Shown one piece after another: positions 53,714 to 61,688 of a stretch of DNA of 64,000 nt. Both the position numbers and the translations under genes were made by a program. How positions within the stretch are numbered: position 1 is the first letter of the stretch; each line of letters starts with the position of its first letter. The notes below the pieces were generated by a model. The model was not told where the DNA came from. It ran no database searches and saw nothing but the letters and a program-made list of their open reading frames with translations. The DNA comes from Paracoccus shanxieyensis. GTDB lineage: Bacteria; Pseudomonadota; Alphaproteobacteria; Rhodobacterales; Rhodobacteraceae. The stretch spans positions 1 through 64,000 of the forward strand of contig NZ_WMII01000017.1 in assembly GCF_009711265.1 (NCBI RefSeq). The letters are read 5' to 3'.

Positions 53714-54783
53714 GGCGTGACGCTTTCCCCGACGGCCTGACCCTCGGTCAGCGAATGGATGCCGCGGATGACGATTTCGTCGCCCGGCGACAGGCCCGAC
53801 GCGACGGCGACGGTATCTGCGATTGTGGTGGCGGTCTGGATCGGTTGCAGCGTGACCTTGCGGTCTTGGCCGACGCGCCAGACATGCGGCTTGCCGTCAC
53901 GGGTCAGCACGGCAGAGGCAGGAACCGTCACGCCGTCCAGACTTTGCAGCACCGGGCGCGCGCGCACCAGCGCCCCCAGACGAAAATCGCCCGAGCGTTG
54001 CAATGACAGATGCACGCGTCTGGTGCGCGTGGCCGCATCCGCCACCGGCTCGACCCGCAGGATATGGGCAAGGGTGATGACGCTGGGATCGTGTTCGGAC
54101 CAGATCTCGAACGGATCGCCCGGATCCAGCCGCGCCAGCATGGCGGGGGGCAGGTCGATCACCGCTTTCAGGTCGTCCTGATTGGAAAGCTGCATGATCG
54201 GGTCGCCCGCATTGACCACCGCACCCGGCGTCGCGTTCACATCGCTGATGACGCCGCTGAAGGGCGCGCGCATCTCGGCATCGCCTTCGGCATCAAGCGC
54301 GCGCACAAGTTGGGACTGCGCCTGCTGCTGGGCGGCCGTGGCGGCGGCAAGGCCGCGTTCGGCCTGCTCAAGCTGGGCGGTGGTCGCGACATTGCGGTTC
54401 GCCAATGCACGGGTGCGGCCGGCCGTGGCCTGCGCGGTGCTGAGTTCGACCGCCGCGGCATCCGCTGCCGCTTGTGCGGCGCGCACTTCGTCCTGCAGAT
54501 CTTCGGGGTCCAGCGCGGCCAGAAGCTGGTCCTTTTCGACGACATCGCCGGTATCCACCAGCCGCCTGCTCAGCCGCCCCAAGGTCTGGAATGCCAGCGA
54601 CACCTCAAGATCAGAGCGGATGACGCCGGGGATCGAGTGGCCTTTGGGCAGGTCATCGGTGACGATGATGCTGGCGACGGGCCTTGGCGCAGGTTCGGGC
54701 GTCGTCGTTTTGGCCCAAGGCCAGGAAAACGCCGCCACCGGCAGGGGCATCGTCATGAGGAGCGCCACGATTGCCGCCTTCAT
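53710..54783 (-). CDS. RND periplasmic adaptor subunit 2
   Basis: The 357-residue HlyD/AcrA-type adaptor starts with a signal peptide (MKAAIVALLMTMPLPVAAFS). It has the lipoyl halves and a coiled-coil stretch rich in Ala and Gln (for example AAQAAADAAAVELSTAQATA). The barrel and membrane-proximal domains follow (RVEPVADAATRTRRVHLSLQ; GLSPGDEIVIRGIHSLTEGQ). It overlaps both neighbours by four bases. Two different adaptors in tandem suggest a mixed adaptor ring, as in some other Gram-negative RND systems. Confidence 0.9.
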   Translation of the reverse strand: MKAAIVALLMTMPLPVAAFSWPWAKTTTPEPAPRPVASIIVTDDLPKGHSIPGVIRSDLEVSLAFQTLGRLSRRLVDTGDVVEKDQLLAALDPEDLQDEVRAAQAAADAAAVELSTAQATAGRTRALANRNVATTAQLEQAERGLAAATAAQQQAQSQLVRALDAEGDAEMRAPFSGVISDVNATPGAVVNAGDPIMQLSNQDDLKAVIDLPPAMLARLDPGDPFEIWSEHDPSVITLAHILRVEPVADAATRTRRVHLSLQRSGDFRLGALVRARPVLQSLDGVTVPASAVLTRDGKPHVWRVGQDRKVTLQPIQTATTIADTVAVASGLSPGDEIVIRGIHSLTEGQAVGESVTP

Positions 54784-55844
54784 TGCGCCGCTCCGATCTG
54801 GCTGGCGTCGATGACCTGCCGGCCCGGGTAAAGCAGTTGCGACCCGGCGCCGACCACGATCTGCCCGGCGCGCAGGCCATCGGCAAGGATGACCGCATCT
54901 TCGGCGAACCGTTCGACCTTGACCGGCACAAGGGTCACGCGGCCCTGTTCATCCACGACCCAGACCGCATGATCGTCCTTCAGCGCGGCCAAGGCGGTCC
55001 ATGGCACGGAAATACCGCGCCCCGCCGGAAAATGCACCGATCCCCGCACGGCCATGCCCAGCAGGTCGAGGTCGCGGGGCGGATTGTCGATTTCCGCCCG
55101 GGCCGTGACCGAGCCGGTCTGCGCATCGACCAGGGGGGCGATTTCGGTGATATGGGCCGTCATGTGCAGATCCGGAAAGTCGATGCCATGCAGCGTGACT
55201 GGCGCCCCGATCGCCTTGCGCAGCAATGCGGTGTCGGGGGTCTGGAAAACGACCTCTCGCCCCCTGGAGGACGCCAATGAAATGACGGTCTGCGCGGCGC
55301 CGACGATCTGGCCGGTTTCCGCCCGCCGTGTGGTGACAATCGAATCGGCCGGCGCGCGGATCACGGTATCTTCCACCGCGCGGGCGGCCTGATCCTGCCC
55401 CGAGCGTGCCTGCGCAAGTTCGCGTTCCGCCGCCGACTGGGCACGGTTTGCCGCATCAAGTTCGGCGCGCGTGCCGACCCCGCGTTGCAGCATGGCATCG
55501 GCGCGGGATTGCGCCTGCCGGGCCTGCGCCTCCGCGGCGATGGCGGCCTTTACCCCCGCCTCGGCGACGCGCAGCGCCTGTTCCTGCTGCAGCGGGTCGA
55601 TCCGCGCCAAAGGCTGCCCCTGAACCACCGGATCGCCTTCATCGACCATGACCTCGACGATGCGACCGCCCTGCCGGAAACCGATCTCGACCGTATCGGT
55701 CGCCACGACCGTGCCGGTCAGCGCCGCGTCGAAGGTCAGTTCATCCGGCTGCACGGTCACAAGCTGGACTGCCAGCACGGTTTCCGCCCACGATATGCAG
55801 GGCAGCGGCAATGCCAGAAGAATGATGATCGGCAGACGAAGCAT
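54780..55844 (-). CDS. RND periplasmic adaptor subunit 1
   Basis: The start at 55844 (MLRLPIIILLALPLPCISWA) opens a signal peptide; the frame is longer but no better start was found and ribosome-site support is weak. The 354-residue product has the adaptor layout: GTVVATDTVEIGFRQGGRIV, then a lipoyl and coiled-coil region with RVAEAGVKAAIAAEAQARQA, and a barrel part ending GSQLLYPGRQVIDASQIGAA. It begins the adaptor-adaptor-pump operon. No regulator gene lies next to it. Confidence 0.87.
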   Translation of the reverse strand: MLRLPIIILLALPLPCISWAETVLAVQLVTVQPDELTFDAALTGTVVATDTVEIGFRQGGRIVEVMVDEGDPVVQGQPLARIDPLQQEQALRVAEAGVKAAIAAEAQARQAQSRADAMLQRGVGTRAELDAANRAQSAAERELAQARSGQDQAARAVEDTVIRAPADSIVTTRRAETGQIVGAAQTVISLASSRGREVVFQTPDTALLRKAIGAPVTLHGIDFPDLHMTAHITEIAPLVDAQTGSVTARAEIDNPPRDLDLLGMAVRGSVHFPAGRGISVPWTALAALKDDHAVWVVDEQGRVTLVPVKVERFAEDAVILADGLRAGQIVVGAGSQLLYPGRQVIDASQIGAAQ

Positions 55845-56006
55845 TGCTGTACCGTAATGTCTGAACAGGGCATCTGCCCGATAATTAGCCGTTTTCAATA
55901 TAGATTGTCGAAACTTACGCTGCGCGACCGTGGTGCGGAAGGCAAGCGGCACAAATATCCGCCTGCGTTCCCGGTCGCATCGCCCGATTTTGCCACGCTT
56001 GCGCGG

Positions 56007-56726
56007 CTATTGGTAGCTGCGAACCAGCGCCGAGGCGATCAGCCCCCAGCCGTCCACGACGACGAAAAATGCCAGTTTGAATGGCAGTGCCACGACCGCC
56101 GGGGGCACCATCATCATGCCCATCGACATCAGGACCGCCGAAACCACAAGATCGATGATCAGAAACGGCAGTGCGACCAGAAAGCCGATCTCGAAGGCGC
56201 GCTGGATCTCGCTGAGCATGAAGGCGGGGATCAGCACGGACAGCCGGTCGGGTGCGGCGTCCGGCTCGGGGGCGATCTCGGCCAGATTGGCCAGCATTTC
56301 AGGATCGGTCCGGGTTTCCATGAAGCCGCGAAATGGCTGGATGCCCCGCGAAAACGCCTCTTCGACGGTGATGGTGCCATCGCGCAGGGGGGCGCCGGCG
56401 GTGGTCCATGCTTCGGTCAGGGCCGGGCTCATGACGAACCAGGTCAGGAACATGGCAAGGCTGACGATCAGCATGTTGGGGGGCGATTGCTGCAATCCGA
56501 TGGACTGACGCAAGATCGACAGCACCGTGACGATGAAGGGAAAGCAGGTCACCATGATGGCAATGCCGGGTGCCAGAGACAGCGCCGTCATCACCGCCAG
56601 AAGGGTAATGGCATTCCGCCCGACGCCGTTGACCACCGCATCGGCCGCGGCATCAAGGCCGGGGGCATCCTGCGCCAGTGCGATGCCCGGAAGCATCATC
56701 AGGATGATCGGCAACAGACGCTTCAC
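56007..56726 (-). CDS. fliP: Flagellar export gate protein FliP
   Basis: FliP forms the core of the flagellar type III export gate with FliQ and FliR. The 239-residue protein has a signal peptide (MKRLLPIILMMLPGIALAQD), then the FliP block MTALSLAPGIAIMVTCFPFI, and a second signature PAFMLSEIQRAFEIGFLVAL, followed by VVSAVLMSMGMMMVPP. It lies directly after fliN (ATGA overlap), without a fliO between them. It ends 162 bases before the RND adaptor gene. Confidence 0.96.
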   Translation of the reverse strand: MKRLLPIILMMLPGIALAQDAPGLDAAADAVVNGVGRNAITLLAVMTALSLAPGIAIMVTCFPFIVTVLSILRQSIGLQQSPPNMLIVSLAMFLTWFVMSPALTEAWTTAGAPLRDGTITVEEAFSRGIQPFRGFMETRTDPEMLANLAEIAPEPDAAPDRLSVLIPAFMLSEIQRAFEIGFLVALPFLIIDLVVSAVLMSMGMMMVPPAVVALPFKLAFFVVVDGWGLIASALVRSYQ

Positions 56727-56977
56727 GATGCGGCAGCCCCCAGAATGCGCACGGCCAGACGGCTGCCATCCTCGCCTGCGGATGTCAGCTCGCCCCGGGC
56801 GATGATCCGGTCGCCGACGCAGATATCGACCCCGTCCGAGATCTCGCGGTCCAGTGTCAGAATGTCTTCGGGCTGCAACCGGGACAATTCGGCGACGGTC
56901 AGTTGCGTGCCACCAAGGCGGATGGTGATTTCGACCTGAATGTGGTCGGTGGCGATCAGGCTGGCCAGGTCTTCCAT
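56723..56977 (-). CDS. fliN: Flagellar switch protein FliN
   Basis: FliN is part of the C-ring that sets export and direction of rotation. At 84 residues it consists of little more than the SpoA domain: VQVEITIRLGG-like HIQVEITIRLGGTQLTVAEL, then LQPEDILTLDREISDGVDIC and VGDRIIARGEL. E. coli FliN (137) has an extra N-terminal extension that is missing here. It lies between fliH (one base between the start and stop) and fliP. No fliM or fliG is in the window. Confidence 0.92.
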   Translation of the reverse strand: MEDLASLIATDHIQVEITIRLGGTQLTVAELSRLQPEDILTLDREISDGVDICVGDRIIARGELTSAGEDGSRLAVRILGAAAS

Positions 56978-56978
56978 G

Positions 56979-57536
56979 TCACTCCTCGATGCTGAGTTCT
57001 GAAATCAGGGTTTTCATGCGTTGGATCGTCAGATCCGGGTCCAGACGGATCAAACCGCCACGGATGCGGATTTCGGCAGTGGTCGTCTGCGGATCGGCAT
57101 CCGTCAAAGCGACATCGGTCATGGCGCGGTCAAGGCAGGCGCGGACCGCGTTGTGCAAATGCGGGGCACAGCAGATTTCCAGCTTTGCAGGGCCATCCTG
57201 TTGCAGCATGGCCGCAAGCTCGTGCCGGATGGCCTCCAGCAACCGCGCCTGACTGCTGGCTGCGCCCAGGGCCTCGACGATGGCGCAAAGCACCGGTTCG
57301 ACCGAGGCCAGCGTCTGCTGACGCAGCCGCGCCGTTTCGGTCATCGCATCGCGCATGGCCATGCCGGTCCGGCGCAATTCGACGGCAAGCGTGTCGATAT
57401 CGGCCTGCCTGCCCTGCGCAAGGCCTTGCGTCAGACCGTCCTGATAGGCCTGTGCGACATCGGCGGCCGTGGGGGGCAGATGCGCCGGGATCACGCCCTG
57501 ACCAAATGATTCAAGACGCAGGGGTGTCGGGCTCAT
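56979..57536 (-). CDS. fliH: Flagellar export regulator FliH
   Basis: The 185-residue protein is assigned as FliH, which restrains and docks the FliI ATPase. It has a Gly/Gln-rich stretch near the N-terminus (DGLTQGLAQGRQADIDTLAV), of the kind seen in FliH, a long helical middle, and a C-terminal part with RIRGGLIRLDPDLTIQRMKT. Sequence recognition of FliH is weak in general, but the position between fliF and fliN supports it. Both ends are tightly linked: ATGA with fliF and one base to fliN. No fliI is in the window. Confidence 0.75.
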   Translation of the reverse strand: MSPTPLRLESFGQGVIPAHLPPTAADVAQAYQDGLTQGLAQGRQADIDTLAVELRRTGMAMRDAMTETARLRQQTLASVEPVLCAIVEALGAASSQARLLEAIRHELAAMLQQDGPAKLEICCAPHLHNAVRACLDRAMTDVALTDADPQTTTAEIRIRGGLIRLDPDLTIQRMKTLISELSIEE

Positions 57537-59086
57537 GCCGGATCCTCACGTTTCTCGATCCAGCCGGACAGCACTTTCAGGCTTTCATCCTTGCGCGATT
57601 TCATCAACTCTTTCAGTCGCGTCACGGGATCGCCCTCATCCAAAGTCGGGGAATAGTCGATCTCAGCCACGGCGGGGGACAGCGGGGGCATCGTTGCGTT
57701 TTCGGCCGCGTTGGTTGGTGCAGGCGGTCTACTGTCATCCAGCGCCGCGCGGCTTTCAGCAGCCCGTGCCCGCAGGACAGGACGCAGCAGGAAAAACACC
57801 AGAAGCAAGGCGAAGACGCCGATCAGGGCGATCTTGATCAATCCGTTCAGGTCCAGCTGCGACAGCAGGCCGCCCTGACTGGCCAAGGTGCCTTCATCCG
57901 AAAGCGTGGCAAAGGGCAGGGACTTCACGGTGATCGCATCGCCGCGACCTTCATCGAACCCGGTGGCCGAGGCGACCAGTTCGCGCAGCGATTGCAGTTC
58001 GGCCTCATCACGGGGCACCAGTTCGGCAGTGCCTTCGGCATTGGCGCGGGTGACGCCATTGACCAGAACCGCGACGGTCAGGCGCCGCGTGGCACCGGGC
58101 TGGCGGTTGACTTCGCGCGTCGTCCGGCTGACCTCGAAGTTCGAGCGTTGGCGGTTCTCGGACCGTTGTGAGCGGCTTTGGTCGCCGGAATCCTGCTGCT
58201 TTTCGGGCAGGTTTGATGCCGCCGTCACCGCGCCGGATTGCTGATTGCTGCTTTGATCCGCCGATTCCTCGATCTCTTGCGAGATCAGGGCGCGCTGTTC
58301 GGGATCGTAGCGCTGTTCGGTGACCAGTTCCGATTCGGTCACCACATCCATGTTCAGCTCAACGATGGCATTGCCGGGGCCGACATGTGCCTCAAGGATG
58401 CGTTCGACATTGCGCTTCATCTCGGCCTGCCGGTCCTCGGCGCCCAGATCGTCGCTGGAGGCAACCACGCCGCGTTCGCTGTCGATGACGCTGACCCGAT
58501 CGGGCGACATGCCCGGAACGCCCGATGAAATCAGGAACTTCAAAGCTTTCGCCTGTGCCCGGCTGATGGATGAGCCATTTGTCGTCAGCGTGACCGAGGC
58601 GCTTGGCTGCGCTTCGCGCCGATAGCCGCGGGCCGTCGGAACGGCCAGATGAACCCGCGCCGTCTTGATATTGGGGACGGCCAGAATCGTCCGGGCCAGC
58701 TCGCCTTCCTTGGCACGCCAATATGCGGCGTCAAACATCTGCGAGGTCGTGCCAAAGCCCGACATGCCGTCCAGAATCTCATAGCCGGTGCCGCCGTTCG
58801 AGGGCAGACCTTCGCCCGCCAGTGTCATGCGCAGGGCATCGCGCTGGCTGGCCTCGACCCAGATCGAATCGCCGCGAATCTGATAGGGGACGCCGGATTT
58901 CTCGACAGCGGCCATGACTTCGCCCGATTGCTGCGGATCCAGACCCGCATAAAGCATCGCCATGTTCGGCCTGCCCGCCAGCCATGACAGCCCGATGATG
59001 CTGGCAAAGGCGATGGCGAATGCCGCGGCCAGAATGGCTTTCTGTTTTGCGCTTCTTTCGCGCCAATAGTCCTGCAACTTCAGCAA
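57533..59086 (-). CDS. fliF: Flagellar MS-ring protein FliF
   Basis: FliF forms the MS-ring, the base on which the motor is built. The 517-residue protein has two membrane helices, KAILAAAFAIAFASIIGLSW near 14-33 and IKIALIGVFALLLVFFLLRP near 426-445. Ring-building motifs lie between them (VPYQIRGDSIWVEASQRDAL; PNIKTARVHLAVP) and a large periplasmic region; the cytoplasmic tail (ending SLKVLSGWIEKREDP) would bind FliG. It starts the minus-strand fliF-fliH-fliN-fliP run, divergent from fliL with 117 bases between. Confidence 0.96.
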   Translation of the reverse strand: MLKLQDYWRERSAKQKAILAAAFAIAFASIIGLSWLAGRPNMAMLYAGLDPQQSGEVMAAVEKSGVPYQIRGDSIWVEASQRDALRMTLAGEGLPSNGGTGYEILDGMSGFGTTSQMFDAAYWRAKEGELARTILAVPNIKTARVHLAVPTARGYRREAQPSASVTLTTNGSSISRAQAKALKFLISSGVPGMSPDRVSVIDSERGVVASSDDLGAEDRQAEMKRNVERILEAHVGPGNAIVELNMDVVTESELVTEQRYDPEQRALISQEIEESADQSSNQQSGAVTAASNLPEKQQDSGDQSRSQRSENRQRSNFEVSRTTREVNRQPGATRRLTVAVLVNGVTRANAEGTAELVPRDEAELQSLRELVASATGFDEGRGDAITVKSLPFATLSDEGTLASQGGLLSQLDLNGLIKIALIGVFALLLVFFLLRPVLRARAAESRAALDDSRPPAPTNAAENATMPPLSPAVAEIDYSPTLDEGDPVTRLKELMKSRKDESLKVLSGWIEKREDPA

Positions 59087-59146
59087 AACCGCCCCCTTAC
59101 GAATCGGCTGGGATCAACTCATGGCTGAGTAATTGCACGGCGCCGA

Positions 59147-59162
59147 TTAAGAATTGGTTAGC
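59147..59162 (+). promoter_or_regulatory. Candidate CtrA box upstream of fliL
   Basis: TTAA-GAATTGG-TTAGC matches the CtrA consensus with one mismatch and has the same TTAA-N7-TTAGC form as the box before motB. It ends 42 bases before the fliL ATG. It also lies 60-75 bases before fliF on the other strand and could serve both. Confidence 0.6.
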
Positions 59163-59203
59163 CCACAGGTGATACCAAATCGGCAGACCGATGGAGAATC
59201 ACC

Positions 59204-59683
59204 ATGTCAGATGCCGCCGCCGCCAGCACCGCCGATGCGCCCGCCAAGGGCAAATCCAAGCTGGTGCCTATCATCCTGGTCGTTGCCATGCTGGGGGCAG
59301 GCTTTGCGTCGACCTATCTGGGGTTCTGGTCGCCCATGTCGCTGATGGCCACCAAGCACGAAGAGGCACCGGCACCCGAATTGCCGCAGGTGCAGTTTGT
59401 CGATGTCCCCCAGATCGTGCTGAGCCTGTCGGGGCCCGCGGCGCGCACGCTTGTCATGACCGTCAAGCTGGAAACCGACGCCACGCACCGCCCCGAGGTC
59501 GAGCATCTGCTGCCGCGCCTTTCCGACGCCTTCAACAGCTTTCTGGCCGATGTCGACCCCTCGGCCTTCGAAAAGCGCGGCATCCTGGACATCGTGCGCG
59601 ATGAGTTGGCGACGCGCGCCGTCTTCGTTCTGGGCAAAGAGGCTTTCAGTGACATCCTGATTACGGAGTTCCGCATCCAATGA
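59204..59683 (+). CDS. fliL: Flagellar basal-body-associated protein FliL
   Basis: FliL is a single-pass membrane protein around the stator that raises motor output. The 159-residue product has a membrane helix (LVPIILVVAMLGAGFASTYL) and a periplasmic stomatin-like domain: RTLVMTVKLETDATHRPEVE, then DIVRDELATRAVFVLGKEAF, with the typical terminus DILITEFRIQ. GGAG precedes the ATG. It opens a run of at least seven overlapping genes. Confidence 0.93.
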   Translation: MSDAAAASTADAPAKGKSKLVPIILVVAMLGAGFASTYLGFWSPMSLMATKHEEAPAPELPQVQFVDVPQIVLSLSGPAARTLVMTVKLETDATHRPEVEHLLPRLSDAFNSFLADVDPSAFEKRGILDIVRDELATRAVFVLGKEAFSDILITEFRIQ

Positions 59684-60027
59684 CGCTTTCCCAGATCCTT
59701 CAGATCGCGCTGCTGGCCTTTTCGGCGGGGCTTTCGGTCTTTTGTTTCGTACTGGCGCGGCGGTTGCGCAGGCTCAATGACCTTGAAACCGGTCTGGGCG
59801 GCGCGATTGCGGTCATGACCAGCGAAATCGGCCGGCTGGAGCGTTCGATACAAGCCGCCAAGGCCGAAGCCACCCGCGCCACGCAAGGTCTGGCGGGCGA
59901 AATCGAACGCGCCAAAGAGGAACGAGCCTTCTGGCTTTTGCAACAGAAGTTCTCGGCCGGGGCGCAGGCATCCGCGCCGCGCCTGCAACGTCGCCGCCGC
60001 CGGGCCGAGGTCTCTGCCGATGCGTAA
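59680..60027 (+). CDS. Hypothetical membrane/coiled-coil protein in the flagellar run
   Basis: The 115-residue product has one N-terminal membrane helix (ILQIALLAFSAGLSVFCFVL, about 5-24), then a helix rich in Glu and Ala that is likely coiled (about 45-90), and an Arg-rich tail (PRLQRRRRRAE). I recognise no family. It overlaps fliL by four bases and motE-like by eight, so its expression is tied to the motor genes. A membrane-linked helper of stator or FliL is inferred from position only. Confidence 0.72.
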   Translation: MTLSQILQIALLAFSAGLSVFCFVLARRLRRLNDLETGLGGAIAVMTSEIGRLERSIQAAKAEATRATQGLAGEIERAKEERAFWLLQQKFSAGAQASAPRLQRRRRRAEVSADA

Positions 60028-60568
60028 ACATGTGCTTTCCGTGCTGGGCGGCGTGATGGTGCTGGCCGCCGCGACGCAAGCCGTGATGTTTCTGGATGGC
60101 CGCGACCGGATGCGCGCCCATGCCGAGCCGGGCGCGCTTCTGTCGGGCTGTACCGATGTCCCGGAAGCCGTCGCGCTGGCTGACACCTTGCGCCAGCGTG
60201 GCCTGCGGATCGAGCGTTACATGCAGGATATCGACCGCCGCAAATCCGAGCTTGCGGTGGCCGAAAAGCAGCTGACCGACAAGCTGATCGAATTGCGCAA
60301 GCTGCGTCAGCAGATCCGCGACCACGATACGGGCAGCAGCCGCGCGCAGAACGACGATATCGCCCGCATCATCGCCCTTTATGACCAGATGAAGCCCGAA
60401 CAAGCTGCCATGGTCCTGTCGAACCTGCCGCCCGATTTTGCGGCGCAGATCCTTGCCCGGGTGCAGCCTGAAACCGGCGCGCGCATCATGGCCTCGGTCG
60501 ATCCGGGGCAGGCCGCGCTTTTGACCTCTTACATGGGCGCGGTGCGCGCCAGGGGAATGAACCCATGA
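60020..60568 (+). CDS. motE: MotE-family protein
   Basis: The 182-residue protein starts with a signal-like hydrophobic segment (LSVLGGVMVLAAATQAVMFL), then a long coiled coil (about 75-110, RRKSELAVAEKQLTDKLIEL). It ends in an MgtE-N-like helical domain (IIALYDQMKPEQAAMVLSNL, then PDFAAQILARVQPETGARIM). This is the layout of MotE, a periplasmic helper of the rotation system in Rhizobiales. It overlaps motA by four bases. Confidence 0.8.
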   Translation: MRKHVLSVLGGVMVLAAATQAVMFLDGRDRMRAHAEPGALLSGCTDVPEAVALADTLRQRGLRIERYMQDIDRRKSELAVAEKQLTDKLIELRKLRQQIRDHDTGSSRAQNDDIARIIALYDQMKPEQAAMVLSNLPPDFAAQILARVQPETGARIMASVDPGQAALLTSYMGAVRARGMNP

Positions 60569-61431
60569 TCGGTCTTGTCGGAATCGTCGTCACCTTCGCC
60601 ATGGTCTTTGGCGGCTATCTGCTGGCCGGGGGCAAGCTTGGCGTCATCATGCATTCGCTGCCCTATGAGATGATGATGATCGGCGGCGCGGCTGTCGGGG
60701 CCTTTCTGCTGTCGAATGAAATGTCGGTCATCAAGCAGTCGCTGGGCGGGATCGGCCGTTCGGTCAAGGGGCCGAAATGGCATGAACAGGATCTGCAGGA
60801 TGTTTTGTGCCTGCTGTTCCAGCTGCTGCGTATCGCCCGCGCCAATCCCGTCGAGCTGGAGGGCCATATCGAAGATCCGGCGAATTCCCCCATCTTTCAG
60901 ACCTATCCCAAGATCCTTGCCGACGCGCAGGCGGTCGAACTGATCGCCGATACGCTGCGCTCGGCCAGCCTGAATTACGACGACCCCTATCAGGTCGAGG
61001 AAATGCTGTCCCAGCGCATCGGCCTGATGAACGAAGAGGCCATGCATGCCCCGCACGCGCTGCAGAACATGGCCGACGCGCTGCCGGCGCTTGGCATCGT
61101 CGCCGCCGTTCTGGGCGTCATCAAGACCATGAGCGCGATCGATCAACCCCCCGAGGTGCTGGGCAAGATGATCGGCGGCGCACTGGTCGGCACCTTTCTG
61201 GGCGTGTTTTTGGCCTATGCGATCGTGGCGCCCTTCGCGCAGCGACTGCAGGCCGTGATGAAACAGGATCAGTCCTTCTATGATGTCATCAAATCGGTTC
61301 TGGTCGCGGGCCTGCACCAGCACGCCACCAACCTGTGCGTCGAGGTCGGGCGTCAGTCGGCCCCCGAACATGTCCGCCCCAGCTTCGGCGATCTTGAAAA
61401 CGCGCTGCGCGATCTCAAGAGGGCGTCTTGA
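60565..61431 (+). CDS. motA: Flagellar motor stator protein MotA
   Basis: MotA forms the ion channel and torque-generating part of the stator with MotB. The 288-residue protein has four membrane segments: two near the N-terminus (GLVGIVVTFAMVFGGYLLAG), two later (ALPALGIVAAVLGVIKTMSA; LVGTFLGVFLAYAIVAPFAQ), and a cytoplasmic loop with the charged residues that meet FliG. Its partner motB is in the distant first flagellar block. The stop overlaps the next start (TTGA). Confidence 0.95.
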   Translation: MIGLVGIVVTFAMVFGGYLLAGGKLGVIMHSLPYEMMMIGGAAVGAFLLSNEMSVIKQSLGGIGRSVKGPKWHEQDLQDVLCLLFQLLRIARANPVELEGHIEDPANSPIFQTYPKILADAQAVELIADTLRSASLNYDDPYQVEEMLSQRIGLMNEEAMHAPHALQNMADALPALGIVAAVLGVIKTMSAIDQPPEVLGKMIGGALVGTFLGVFLAYAIVAPFAQRLQAVMKQDQSFYDVIKSVLVAGLHQHATNLCVEVGRQSAPEHVRPSFGDLENALRDLKRAS

Positions 61432-61688
61432 TCGGGGCGCTGATGGTCGCAGCAATCCTCAGCGGTCCCGCCGATACGGTGGCGACCGCCGATCCGATGA
61501 TCGCCGAGATCACTCAGTGGTTGCTGAACGGCGATCCGCTGCCGGTCGATCTGAACGCGCGGCTGCGCCAGCTTGAACCGGCCGAGCGTCTGCGGGCGCT
61601 GGTCTTTCTACGCCGTTCGGGAATGCTGTCGGGCACAGGCTGGACGGCGGATCAGATTCTGGCCCCTGCAGAGGCAAAACACGAATGA
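61428..61688 (+). CDS. Hypothetical small protein between motA and flhA
   Basis: The 86-residue frame begins with TTG at 61428, overlaps the motA stop, and has GAGGG five bases upstream; an ATG at 61443 is the alternative. The sequence starts with a hydrophobic stretch (IGALMVAAILSGP) that may be a signal or weak anchor, and continues with an acidic helical part (PVDLNARLRQLEPAERLRAL). I do not recognise a family. Its fixed place and four-base overlap with flhA suggest a real flagellar gene. Confidence 0.6.
   Translation: MIGALMVAAILSGPADTVATADPMIAEITQWLLNGDPLPVDLNARLRQLEPAERLRALVFLRRSGMLSGTGWTADQILAPAEAKHE

Noticed and set aside
59122..59136. TGGC-N7-TTGCA before fliL, which fits a sigma54 promoter (GG-N10-GC)
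   Set aside because: The GG-N10-GC core is common by chance in GC-rich DNA, and the match outside it is poor. No similar site was noticed before motB or flgE, where CtrA-like boxes occur instead.
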